The notes beneath the pieces were generated by a model. The model was not told the origin of the DNA. It searched no databases and saw only the letters and a program-made list of their open reading frames with translations. From Candidatus Melainabacteria bacterium (GTDB taxonomy: Bacteria > Cyanobacteriota > Vampirovibrionia > Obscuribacterales > Obscuribacteraceae): DNA of 64,000 nucleotides. Position 1 is the stretch's first letter; the number at the start of each line of letters is the position of its first letter. Both the position numbers and the translations under genes were made by a program. Below are positions 51,589 to 59,951 of the stretch, piece by piece. The DNA is taken from contig QKMZ01000001.1 in NCBI GenBank assembly GCA_003242885.1, positions 310,001 through 374,000 of the forward strand. The letters run 5' to 3'.

Positions 51589-52028
51589 GATCTGCTACTC
51601 CGCATAGGCTTCGCGTTTCCGCTAGGCTACTTCGCCGCGTTAGGAACTGGTTTCAAAAAGCCAAAGTAAAAGTACTTTTTGACTGACCTGAGTCAGGCGG
51701 CTCTTTGACTTTCGTGCCAAATGTTAGTAACTGAGGAGACTTAGCGGTTCAAAACGCTAATGTGGAATCTTGTCCGCAACTCTCCACGTAAAACGATTTT
51801 AGAACGTCACGGGGGAGTCATCAAGATACTGAATTTCGGCACGGCTGACAGGTAATGTTATTACCTATATGCGACTATGCCCATGCAAAATGAGGCGGTA
51901 TCGGTTTCGTATCAAAAAGGCGAATATCAATCTTGGATTTAATATCCAATCTTCCCGGATCGGATTTAACCCATTATTCGCTGATTTAATGTGGGAATAA
52001 GGTCAGTAGCCTCAAACGTGCCAGATCT
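51589..52028. other. Long divergent intergenic region, subtilase / Ser-Thr kinase
   Basis: 440 bp with no credible gene. It is the shared control region of two divergent genes. A CTGAC-CTGA-GTCAG hairpin (51683-51696) and a TTGACT box at 51705 are visible, the latter with only a weak -10. No repeat family is present. Confidence 0.45.
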
Positions 52029-54860
52029 ATGCAAAAGCCGAGACACAATGTTGATTTAGCGAAAACCGCGGAAGAAATTCGGTTGACCACCGGATTGGAC
52101 GAACCTACGCAGCAAGAAATTATTGTGTCCGCAAAAGCCGAGCAGACTACCAGGCAGGAGTTTCGTGTCAGTACTCAAACCGACATGGAAGCAGGTTTGG
52201 AGAGCGGTTACAGCTCTGACCGCATGTTTGATTCGCTTATCGATACTCAGACCGGTACATCAACCCAAACCGAATCACATAACGATACCCAATCAGACAC
52301 TCGTCATAAAACGGCGTCTGGCGAATTGTCCTCTCTTGAAAAACACCACGACCCTGACGGGACTATGGGTTGCAATACCTGCCAAGGTGATCTGATAGAG
52401 GCGATTGCCGATGAATGTCGAATAAATGTAGGCGACGTAATCGCATCTCGCTATGAGATAAAGCAGTATCTGGGCGAGGGTGGCATGAGTGCCGTCTATG
52501 CGGCCACCGATAAGGTTATTAAGCGCGATGTGGCGCTAAAGATTTTGCATCGCGATTTGTTGGTTCGCGGTAAGGGCTCTTTGCTGAGGTTTCAGCGTGA
52601 AGCGCAAGCGCTTGGAAATTTAGACCATCCGAACATAGTAAAGATCCATCATTTCGACGCTGACGAGAATGCGCAGCCGTACATAGTTATGGATATCGTC
52701 AATGGCGAGTCCTTAGCACGACGTCTGGTGAAAGAGCCAGAAGCTGGAAAAATTACCGATATCATCGACATCTTTGTGCAAGTTTGCGACGCGCTGGCTC
52801 ATGCGCATAATCGAGGTGTTGTACACCGAGATCTAAAGCCGAGCAATATTATGGTCGTCGGTAATCAAGTCAAAGTCCTCGACTTCGGCATCGCGAAGTT
52901 GATGAGCGAAGACAGCGACCAAGAATTGCAACTCACTCGCACCGGCGAGGTATTTGGAAGCCCGCTCTATATGAGCCCCGAGCAGTGTCGTGGTTTAAAG
53001 CTGGATTTCCGCTCGGACATCTATTCAATCGGCTGCGTCATGTATGAAGCCTTTACCGGAAATCCTCCATTCACCGGAAACTCGCACATCGACACCATGC
53101 TTAAGCATGTAAATGATTTGCCTGCTTCGGTTGTGTCTTCTATGTGTGACGCGCGCTATGCAGAAAAGGTTGATGCTATCTTGCTTCGATGCATGGCGAA
53201 GAATCCTAACGCTCGCTTCCAGTCTATGGAAGAGGTTAAGGATGCTCTGCTTGAACTCGAACGTGATACTAAAGGTCCGCTAGAACAACTAAAACGAAAA
53301 CTCGAGCTAATAAGACTGAGGATTGGCGCTCAGGGTAAGTTCACGAAGAAGATGATAGCTGCCTACTGCGCTGCAGGTTTGGTTGTTTCTGGGCTTGGCG
53401 CGGTGGCTGTAATTCAACACAACAATTCTGAGCAACATTATTCATTTAAGAACGCTAGCATCGAACAGTGGAAAGAACTAAACGAACAAGGCCAAGCTGA
53501 TTTTAACAACGGAAGATTCGCGAAAGCCGAGGCCATTTTCAAAGGCGAATCAGAGATGGCTCAGAAGCTTGGAAATAAGCAACTCAAACTGGCAAGCTAT
53601 ACCGAATTGCTCGACGTAATGAAAGCTCAGGAGGTCCTCAACCCGGAGTTAACTAAGGACGAAAAATTTCAAAAGCAGAAGCAAAAGATTTCATCCGACA
53701 TAAGTGTTTTAGATAAGGATGAGAATGCCGAGCTAGCGAAATTGAAGAGAGAGCTTTTAGGGACGATGGCACCTGCTCAAAGAGAAGCGCTGTGCGATCA
53801 AGCTGCGGACTTTGGTTTGGCGTTAAGTGATCGTGGTCGCCATAAAGAAGGTATTGATCTTTTACAGCATGCCTTGCGAGTTGCTCAAAAAACCAAGAAT
53901 GAGATTTTGCTTGGCAAACTGCATTGCAATCTAGGTCGCGCTTATTCCAATGATCGCAACATCAAGGACGCTCGGGTTCACTTCGCTGAATCCTTGAAAC
54001 TGCGCGAAAAAGTATTGCCTGGTACTGACGTTGATATTGCCAGGACTGCTGCCGGTTTGGCTGGTGTTTCACCACCGCAAGACGTAGCTCGATTGTTGGA
54101 CCAAGTTCGAAAAGTTTGCGCTGCATCATTTAGTCAAAATAGTCACCAAGTTGGTTGGGCTGATTCGTTGCTTTCCAGGCACGCATACGAGATAAAGGAT
54201 TACACTTCTGCGAAGCAAAAGGCAGATTCTGCAGTATCCAAATGCAAGGCGGCGATTGAAACACAGCTCTCGGTTGAAGAGCAAAACCGCGCCAAGCTAA
54301 CGCTTGTCAGAGCACTTTCTTATCGTGCAATGGCCAATAGGGAATTGCTGGACGCGGAATTGAAAAAAGGTGGAAAGGTTGTAGACAAAGATGCAAGGGA
54401 GGCTGCAATATCAGCCGATTATGCGGAGGCTCTGCAATATGTGCAAGAATTGAATCCGAAGCCGAACGCGCGTGAAGTCGATACAAATACTGCGTGGCTG
54501 CTGACAGAAGATGCTATTGCGCTGAAGAAGCATTACGACTTTGCGATGTCCAAGGGAGACAGTTTGCCAAACGACGATTCTGGCAAACCCGCCTTACTCA
54601 ACCAAGCCAAATTCCGGGTGGCTCGTGCACTCGCTATAAATGATAGATTGCCCTCGGCGGAGGCGAAAGTCAAAGCTGCGGATTATTACTTGTGGTTGGC
54701 ACGCATTGAGCGCTCTCTCTCGGATCTTCCTGCCTCAGAGCGAGCATATCGCTTGGCGAAACAAAACAGCGATGCTGCTAACGGTGTGAGCAGCGCACTC
54801 AGCGGACTAATTCAACAAGAATTGGACGCAGTTAGCAGAGATTTGGGAAAAGATAATTGA
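52029..54860 (+). CDS. PknB-type Ser/Thr protein kinase with TM and TPR sensor region
   Basis: A 943-aa receptor-like kinase. The N-terminal ~110 residues are polar Thr/Gln-rich linker. The kinase domain (~140-410) has glycine loop 'LGEGGMSAVY', Lys in 'DVALKIL', catalytic 'HRDLKPSNIM' (~264), 'DFG' (~284) and the APE-like 'GSPLYMSPEQ'. A TM helix at ~440-460 ('MIAAYCAAGLVVSGLGAVAVI') separates it from an extracytoplasmic TPR region ('GRFAKAEAIFKGE', 'LLGKLHCNLGRAYSND'). This resembles TPR-sensor kinases of large-genome bacteria. No phosphatase is adjacent. ATG start; weak Shine-Dalgarno. Confidence 0.92.
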   Translation: MQKPRHNVDLAKTAEEIRLTTGLDEPTQQEIIVSAKAEQTTRQEFRVSTQTDMEAGLESGYSSDRMFDSLIDTQTGTSTQTESHNDTQSDTRHKTASGELSSLEKHHDPDGTMGCNTCQGDLIEAIADECRINVGDVIASRYEIKQYLGEGGMSAVYAATDKVIKRDVALKILHRDLLVRGKGSLLRFQREAQALGNLDHPNIVKIHHFDADENAQPYIVMDIVNGESLARRLVKEPEAGKITDIIDIFVQVCDALAHAHNRGVVHRDLKPSNIMVVGNQVKVLDFGIAKLMSEDSDQELQLTRTGEVFGSPLYMSPEQCRGLKLDFRSDIYSIGCVMYEAFTGNPPFTGNSHIDTMLKHVNDLPASVVSSMCDARYAEKVDAILLRCMAKNPNARFQSMEEVKDALLELERDTKGPLEQLKRKLELIRLRIGAQGKFTKKMIAAYCAAGLVVSGLGAVAVIQHNNSEQHYSFKNASIEQWKELNEQGQADFNNGRFAKAEAIFKGESEMAQKLGNKQLKLASYTELLDVMKAQEVLNPELTKDEKFQKQKQKISSDISVLDKDENAELAKLKRELLGTMAPAQREALCDQAADFGLALSDRGRHKEGIDLLQHALRVAQKTKNEILLGKLHCNLGRAYSNDRNIKDARVHFAESLKLREKVLPGTDVDIARTAAGLAGVSPPQDVARLLDQVRKVCAASFSQNSHQVGWADSLLSRHAYEIKDYTSAKQKADSAVSKCKAAIETQLSVEEQNRAKLTLVRALSYRAMANRELLDAELKKGGKVVDKDAREAAISADYAEALQYVQELNPKPNAREVDTNTAWLLTEDAIALKKHYDFAMSKGDSLPNDDSGKPALLNQAKFRVARALAINDRLPSAEAKVKAADYYLWLARIERSLSDLPASERAYRLAKQNSDAANGVSSALSGLIQQELDAVSRDLGKDN

Positions 54861-54879
54861 TGCCGTTTTGGCGGATCTG

Positions 54880-56739
54880 CTATGTAAGTGTTTCGGCATT
54901 GAAAGCCAGTGTTTGATCGTCGACAAGTGATTCGTCAAGCATAGTGCGTTTTTGAATCTCTGCAAAATTGGGATGGTCGGTTGCAACGTTGTTGAACCAG
55001 AAGAGTGGAACGCCTCTGTTAATGAGCTGTTCCTGTAGTGAGCGAACCGCGTCAGGTGAGTTTACGATTTCGCTCGGCGCGATGTTGTTTTTCAAAGCAA
55101 AAATTGAGAGTGTCCCTTGCGCCTCTCCTATCGACCATTCGATCGGATGAAGTCTGTATGAGCCGTTCGTCACGTGCGTCGTGCTGATGTTTTTGCACGC
55201 CGGCAAAAGATTGGTTGCGTCTTGGGGGATAAGCGCACCAAGTGGAATTTGGAAGGGCTTAGTATGTTGCGCCGCGCCCGGAACATCTTGTTCTCCGTGA
55301 ATATCCACCGGGTAACGACCAATTCCTACGGAATCTGAAAACAGGTGCGCACGTGCTCCGGGATTTGTCGCGACAACAATTTCTTCTTCGACAATTGTGT
55401 GCTGACCAACGATGCGGCGCGACTCTCGGATGTATGGATACTTTGAAAGTCCGTCTTCTGTTCCCAGCACATCTGTTCGTAAGTAAAATTCCGGGTAGCC
55501 GAAGCCCCCATCATCACGTGGTGCTTCAGTTTGCAACCAGTAGAGAAAACCGAGACTCAGAGCCTTTCCCAGAGCCAACCGTTCTGCCTGTGTAATTGCG
55601 TCTACATCAATAATGTTTTGCATTCGTAAATCGTTGCTGTTCCAATTGATCATTGCAACGTCGAAAGGATAATCATCGGATTCGAATAGTTTTGAAGAAA
55701 TTAGCCTGCGATATTCCCAGAATGGCAGCTTCTCGATGCGCATCTCATCGCCTTCGCCTTTGAACTTGCATGCAAACATTGGATAGCCTTCCAGGGAGAA
55801 TTTCCCTGACGCCTTGAACTCATCGTAATGAGGCGGTTTTGCAATTACGTTCTTAGTGCCTGGTCTGTGTTCAATGACGAATGGATATGTGAAGTCTTGA
55901 ACATTCTCAGGACGAGCTTTTTCCGGTGCATGTGCTTCACCGGTTTCATCCTTTGATTCTGCACCGCTTCTGTACTTGACTCCGACCAGTGGGAGCAAGT
56001 CACCGAGTTCTGTTGCATCGATGACAATTTTTGCTTTGATTTCCGTACAAGTTTTTCTCTCGAAATCGTACAGGCCTATTGATGTCACTTTCTTTTTCGA
56101 GATTGCTGATGAAGTCTCAGTTTCTTCAGCTTTTGCGAAAATAGCTTTGGTTCTCAATTTGATGGTTAACTGGTGACGCTTTTCATATGGAGAAAGAAGC
56201 TTCTCAATTTCATCAACTGCAAATTTAGGTTCAAACGCAAGCCAGCTCACCCAGCAATCACCTGGGTTTAGCCAGGGCTCGGCGGCGGCCCAATCAACTA
56301 ATTTGAAATCTCTTTTGTAGCGAGCGCGAATTTCATTTCTGAAATGTTGATAGCTTCTTGCTGCGCCGCTGATTTCGACTAGGTGATTCTCGTCCAGTGC
56401 CGACACCCCTTGCGAAGTCATTTGACCTCCAAGCCAGTCTGTCTCTTCTGTGAGAATTACCAACGGTTTTTTTTCAGTGGAAAAACCTAGCTCATCCGCA
56501 GCTTTCAGTGCGGAGAGTGCTGCTGAAACTCCGCCCATTCCGCCACCGACGATGAGAATGTCGCATTCAATATGTTCAATTTGAGTTTCGTCGACCTCAA
56601 TTGAAATTACCGCGCTGCGTGGTGTTTCTATATTGACCTTCAAAGGGTCAACGATTGAAAAAACTTTTTGAGCTGAATTTGTTTTGTCCGGCAAGAATTG
56701 ACACCAGTCGAAATCCTCACAAATTCTATCTTCTTGCAA
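54880..56739 (-). CDS. FAD-dependent oxidoreductase
   Basis: A 619-aa flavoprotein of the FAD_oxidored type. The N-terminal FAD motif lies at ~60-80 ('DILIVGGGMGGVSAALSAL'), followed by 'LTEETDWLGGQMTSQGVSA', the second conserved segment of this family. A C-terminal flavin-contact region reads 'LPACKNISTTHVTNGSYRLH'. The first ~55 residues are an extra N-terminal extension without a signal peptide. The substrate is unknown; relatives act on small metabolites. It converges on the kinase gene, ends 20 bp from it, and is preceded by a terminator of the Spy-like gene. Confidence 0.87.
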   Translation of the reverse strand: MQEDRICEDFDWCQFLPDKTNSAQKVFSIVDPLKVNIETPRSAVISIEVDETQIEHIECDILIVGGGMGGVSAALSALKAADELGFSTEKKPLVILTEETDWLGGQMTSQGVSALDENHLVEISGAARSYQHFRNEIRARYKRDFKLVDWAAAEPWLNPGDCWVSWLAFEPKFAVDEIEKLLSPYEKRHQLTIKLRTKAIFAKAEETETSSAISKKKVTSIGLYDFERKTCTEIKAKIVIDATELGDLLPLVGVKYRSGAESKDETGEAHAPEKARPENVQDFTYPFVIEHRPGTKNVIAKPPHYDEFKASGKFSLEGYPMFACKFKGEGDEMRIEKLPFWEYRRLISSKLFESDDYPFDVAMINWNSNDLRMQNIIDVDAITQAERLALGKALSLGFLYWLQTEAPRDDGGFGYPEFYLRTDVLGTEDGLSKYPYIRESRRIVGQHTIVEEEIVVATNPGARAHLFSDSVGIGRYPVDIHGEQDVPGAAQHTKPFQIPLGALIPQDATNLLPACKNISTTHVTNGSYRLHPIEWSIGEAQGTLSIFALKNNIAPSEIVNSPDAVRSLQEQLINRGVPLFWFNNVATDHPNFAEIQKRTMLDESLVDDQTLAFNAETLT

Positions 56740-56756
56740 ACGTTTTCAACCAACGC

Positions 56757-56786
56757 AAAAGCAGGGCGGATGCCCGCCGCCCTGCT
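56757..56786 (-). terminator. Terminator of the Spy-like gene
   Basis: GCAGGGCGG and CCGCCCTGC form a 9-bp stem with a 7-nt loop. On the minus strand it is followed by TTTTGCGTT, 60 bp after the Spy-like stop. Confidence 0.85.
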
Positions 56787-56846
56787 TGCTCCTGCGTATG
56801 GAAGCTGGGGCAGCTTCCTGGTCGCTCGGTTAAAACGAAATGTCCT

Positions 56847-57281
56847 TTAGTGGTCTAATCCAAAACCATTTGCAATGCCAAACAATCCGCGAATCTTATT
56901 GAGTTTCATCTTCGCGCGTTGTTCTGGCGTAAGAATCTTCGCGAAAGCGATTAGATGCTCAACGAGAACGTCTGTTAGCTCTGATTTCTTGCCGCGGATT
57001 TCATCGGTGATGTTCCAAACCTGCTTTTCGTCAATTGCTGGCTTAGCCAACTCTTTGAAGAGTCGCTTATATAGATCGACGATATCGACTTTTCCGTGGC
57101 CGAACTTACTAAAGGCTTGTCCCTTGAGTTCTGCGAGTTTTTCCAATTGATCGTCTGTCAGATCAATACCGGAGAAAGGCGAGCCACAACCGTGACCGCC
57201 AAACGGCCCATGCATTCCGCCGTGCATTCCGGCAAACTTGCCAAACATGCCCTGGGGACCACAATTTCCAAATCCGAACAT
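56847..57281 (-). CDS. Spy/CpxP/ZraP-like protein with Gly/His/Met-rich N terminus
   Basis: A 144-aa helical protein. The N-terminal ~38 residues are 'MFGFGNCGPQGMFGKFAGMH...' with repeated GMHG and GHGCG, giving five or so His/Cys in a short glycine-rich tail that could bind metal. The rest is a helical hairpin with the Spy/CpxP-type 'LTDDQLEKLAELKGQAF' and 'ILTPEQRAKMKLNKIRG' (LTxxQ). Spy-family proteins are envelope chaperones and ZraP binds zinc, but no signal peptide is present here, so it is probably cytoplasmic. It is divergent from a TetR-family gene that shares the His-rich character, with an inverted repeat between them. Confidence 0.78.
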   Translation of the reverse strand: MFGFGNCGPQGMFGKFAGMHGGMHGPFGGHGCGSPFSGIDLTDDQLEKLAELKGQAFSKFGHGKVDIVDLYKRLFKELAKPAIDEKQVWNITDEIRGKKSELTDVLVEHLIAFAKILTPEQRAKMKLNKIRGLFGIANGFGLDH

Positions 57282-57344
57282 AAAACCTCCTATCGTCAGG
57301 GCGAAAAGCCCTGCCGCTCGTATAATTTGAAGGAATATCCAAAA

Positions 57345-57376
57345 ACTGACTATCAGTATAAAATTATACCGTCAGT
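57345..57376. promoter_or_regulatory. Inverted-repeat operator between Spy-like and TetR genes
   Basis: GTATAA-AA-TTATAC forms the core, flanked by ACTGAC on the left and GTCAGT on the right. This imperfect dyad lies just upstream of the TetR start, in the shared divergent region, where TetR autoregulation is typical. TATAAT occurs at 57321. Confidence 0.65.
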
Positions 57377-57381
57377 CGGTT

Positions 57382-58032
57382 TTGTGTCAAGGCGATCAAA
57401 AATTGGGACGACGAGAAGAAAAACGAGAAGCAACCAGGCAGGAAATACTGACTGCGGCGAGGTCCATGTTCCAGCAGAAGGGGTATGACGCGACGTCGGT
57501 CGATGACCTCGTGCTGGCTGCGAATGTAGCCAAGGGGACGTTTTACTATCATTTCAACTCGAAGGATGAGCTACTGCATGCTTTGCAGGAGATGGTCATT
57601 GATGAGTTTGCCACCCAAGCGCGCACAAAGTTGACTGAGGGGGTCTCTCCATTAAAGGTACTGTCAGAGTTCGTCTCTGAAATGGCTAAATGGAACGAAG
57701 CTAACTCAGACCTGTCACGCGCTGTATTTGCAGAGAAGTTCACGCGCTTTTCGCAGGGGCATGGTGGACACGGCAGCCATGCCAGCCACGGTAATCATTG
57801 CTCTGTAGAAGAGAAGAAGCGGAAATTCGTTAATTTAATTGCGGAGCTGATCGCGCTTGCGCAGAAGGCAGGCGAGATCCGAGCAGATGTAGAAGCTGAT
57901 GATTTGGTTCGTGTGATCTTGCCGCCAATTATGTTTACGACTGCAACCTGGTTGTTCAATCCTGAAGGCTCGCTGTCAGAGCGCCTAGAACGCAGTCTCA
58001 AGCTTGTTTTGGAAGGCGTCCGTCCTCAGTAA
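57382..58032 (+). CDS. TetR-family regulator with His-rich insert
   Basis: A 216-aa TetR-type repressor. The N-terminal DNA-binding domain reads 'TRQEILTAARSMFQQKGYDA' and 'VAKGTFYYHFNSKDELLHAL'. The ligand domain contains the insert 'GHGGHGSHASHGNHC' (~133-147), five His and one Cys between helices, which looks like a metal-sensing loop. The track's TTG start at 57382 can be replaced by TTG 57403 (LGRREEKREA). An inverted repeat at 57345-57376 is the likely operator for it and for the divergent Spy-like gene. Metal sensing is inferred, not shown. Confidence 0.88.
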   Translation: MCQGDQKLGRREEKREATRQEILTAARSMFQQKGYDATSVDDLVLAANVAKGTFYYHFNSKDELLHALQEMVIDEFATQARTKLTEGVSPLKVLSEFVSEMAKWNEANSDLSRAVFAEKFTRFSQGHGGHGSHASHGNHCSVEEKKRKFVNLIAELIALAQKAGEIRADVEADDLVRVILPPIMFTTATWLFNPEGSLSERLERSLKLVLEGVRPQ

Positions 58033-58171
58033 ATGATGAGCGCCATTACACCAACATGGCTTGAAAAGCCTGATATCCTATGGGCGAAGTTGCCGGGCGC
58101 TCAATGCGCCTTTCTGGCAATTGGCGGCACACTCTTGTGTAGTGCCTGAACACATCTTGTGGGGCAAGAAT

Positions 58172-58771
58172 ATGAACGGTAATAATCTCGACGTCAACTA
58201 TGATTTGCTCAGTGCGGACATAATCAAGCGCGCTGAAAAAATTGCGCTTATTCTTATGGATGTTGATGGAGTGATGACTGATGGCACGCTCTATTACTTG
58301 CCTGGTGCGAACGGCGAAGCTGTTGAATTCAAAGGTTTCAATTCGCATGATGGTTTGGGATTACACTTCTGTCACGCTGCCGGTATCAAAACTGGCGTGA
58401 TTAGTGGAAGAGATTCTTTTGCGACGACAGAACGTGCGCGTATGCTCAAGATGACATACGTGTATCAAGGACATTTGAAGAAGGTTCCATCATTCGAAGA
58501 GATCCTTCAAGATGCCCAATTGCCCAATGAAGCAGTTGCATTTATTGGTGATGATTTTACTGATGTGCCTTTGTTCAACCGCGTCGGACTTGCGTGTGCA
58601 GTAGCAAATGCGAGGCCGGAAGTTAAGGAGCAAGCACACTACATTACTGCTCAGAGCGGTGGCAACGGTGCGGTTCGAGAAGTGGTCGAGATAGTTTTGA
58701 AAGCGCGTGGCTTTTGGCCACCTATTCTCAAACAGTACGAATTGATCGAAGCGGCGAAAGTAACCACCTAA
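58172..58771 (+). CDS. KdsC-like HAD phosphatase
   Basis: A 199-aa HAD protein from ATG 58172 (MNGNNLDVNYD). The track start at 58061 adds 37 unsupported residues. Motif I is 'LILMDVDGVMTDGTLYYL', with 'FNSHDGLGLHFCHAAGIKTG', 'SGRDS', Lys in 'HLKKVPSFEE' and motif IV 'FIGDDFTDVPLF'. This is the capless, C1-type KDO-8-phosphate phosphatase (KdsC) family, which removes phosphate in KDO synthesis for LPS. Other KdsC relatives act on different sugar phosphates, and no kds genes are adjacent. The C terminus of about 20 residues ('FWPPILKQYE') is usual. Confidence 0.87.
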   Translation: MNGNNLDVNYDLLSADIIKRAEKIALILMDVDGVMTDGTLYYLPGANGEAVEFKGFNSHDGLGLHFCHAAGIKTGVISGRDSFATTERARMLKMTYVYQGHLKKVPSFEEILQDAQLPNEAVAFIGDDFTDVPLFNRVGLACAVANARPEVKEQAHYITAQSGGNGAVREVVEIVLKARGFWPPILKQYELIEAAKVTT

Positions 58772-58995
58772 TTATTGAATCAACGGAATTTTCTTTATTT
58801 GAAACAGTTGCGCTCACATTGCGCCTATATATTGTTGGGTTTGTCACTGAGCGTTGCTCCTTGTGACCGAGAACGTCTGCTTGGGTGGACTCTTCAAAAA
58901 AGTTTCGAACTTAAGGAAAAACTCAGCGGAAAAATTGAACTCTTTTCCTCTTGGTTTCGTCTTTAAAGTTAGAAGCAACTTTTGGGAGAGTTTTT

Positions 58996-59802
58996 ATGAA
59001 TAAGGTGACCTTGATGAGCTTTTCGCTCGCTCTTATCACCGGCTCAATAGTCGGCATTTTGCAACCCGCTGAAGCAAAGAATTGGGGCACGGGAGTAAAT
59101 GGAAGGCAAGCAAGGCAACACTCGCGCATCAATAATGGAATCGGCAACGGTTCTCTGACTGGTCGCGAAGCGCGCCGCTTGAATATGCAACAAAGAGCTT
59201 TGAACAAGCAGGAGCAGTTCTATCGTTCCACTGGCGGCGGTCTCAACAACTGGGAGCGCAACAAGCTACAACGAGAGCAAAATCAGCTAAGCCACAATAT
59301 CTACAATCAAAAGCATGATGGACAAGATAGAAATCCTGGTCCCGGCAATGGCTGGGGCAACCCTCCAGGTCATGGTATCGGCAACCCACCCGGAACAAGT
59401 TGGGGCAATCCTCCTGGACGCGGTCCCTGGAATCCACCCGGCACCAACTGGGGCAATCCGCCAGGGCATGGACCAGGCAATCCTCCCGGCACTAGCTGGG
59501 GCAATCCGCCCGGAGTTGGTCCGTACAATCCACCTGGTACCAACTGGGGCAATTACAGGGGCGTGAATGCACGTCAGGAAAATCAGCAAGAGCGATTAAC
59601 CAACGGATTGCAAAACGGCTCGCTCACACAAAAAGAATATGATCGCTTGCAAAAGCAGCAGAATAGCCTCGCCAACTTGGAAGCGAAATATCGTGATTCC
59701 GGCAACGGACTCAATCCATATGAAAGAGCGCGTTTAGATGCCGCGCAAGATTCCCTCAGTCGCAACATCAACCGACAAGCGCACGACGGTCAGCACAATT
59801 AG
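58996..59802 (+). CDS. Secreted protein with WGNPPG repeats between two related helical domains
   Basis: A 268-aa protein from ATG 58996 (GGGAGAG upstream), preceded in the track by 15 unsupported codons. A signal peptide ('FSLALITGSIVGILQPAEA') is followed by a helical unit 'RINNGIGNGSLTGREARRLN...QLSHNIYNQKHDGQ'. About 65 residues of Gly/Pro/Asn/Trp repeat (WGNPPGHGIGNPPG...) follow, then a second copy of the helical unit ('RLTNGLQNGSLTQKEYDRLQ...SLSRNINRQAHDGQ'). The helical unit resembles short repeats of unknown function in exported bacterial proteins. Likely extracellular or surface; function unknown. Confidence 0.75.
   Translation: MNKVTLMSFSLALITGSIVGILQPAEAKNWGTGVNGRQARQHSRINNGIGNGSLTGREARRLNMQQRALNKQEQFYRSTGGGLNNWERNKLQREQNQLSHNIYNQKHDGQDRNPGPGNGWGNPPGHGIGNPPGTSWGNPPGRGPWNPPGTNWGNPPGHGPGNPPGTSWGNPPGVGPYNPPGTNWGNYRGVNARQENQQERLTNGLQNGSLTQKEYDRLQKQQNSLANLEAKYRDSGNGLNPYERARLDAAQDSLSRNINRQAHDGQHN
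59353..59553 (+). repeat. WGNPPG-type coding repeats
   Basis: Seven or eight imperfect units of about 24 bp (TGGGGCAAYCCNCCNGG...), in frame, give the Pro/Gly linker. Antisense ORFs over it are shadows. Confidence 0.85.
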
Positions 59803-59893
59803 CCCCTCTAACTAACAGCCGTCGTCCGTGCGAACGTGAAATTCAACCTCGAGAGTTTCGCGTTGGCGATAGATTTGGGCGCGTTCTACCCCG

Positions 59894-59914
59894 AAGAAAG
59901 AGCGCGCTCTTTTC
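59894..59914. terminator. Bidirectional terminator
   Basis: AAAGAGCG-CGCTCTTT, a perfect 16-bp palindrome flanked by A-rich and T-rich tracts. It lies between the convergent WGNPPG and 736-aa genes. Confidence 0.8.
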
Positions 59915-59951
59915 TATCACCAATAACTTGATTCAACCAATGAAGAAGTGG

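Noticed and set aside
58775-58966. 63-aa ORF between the KdsC-like and WGNPPG genes
   Set aside because: No Shine-Dalgarno, no domain, and it overlaps the expected promoter/leader of the next gene.
59315-59589. ORFs antisense or frame-shifted to the WGNPPG region
   Set aside because: Shadows of the Gly/Pro repeat.
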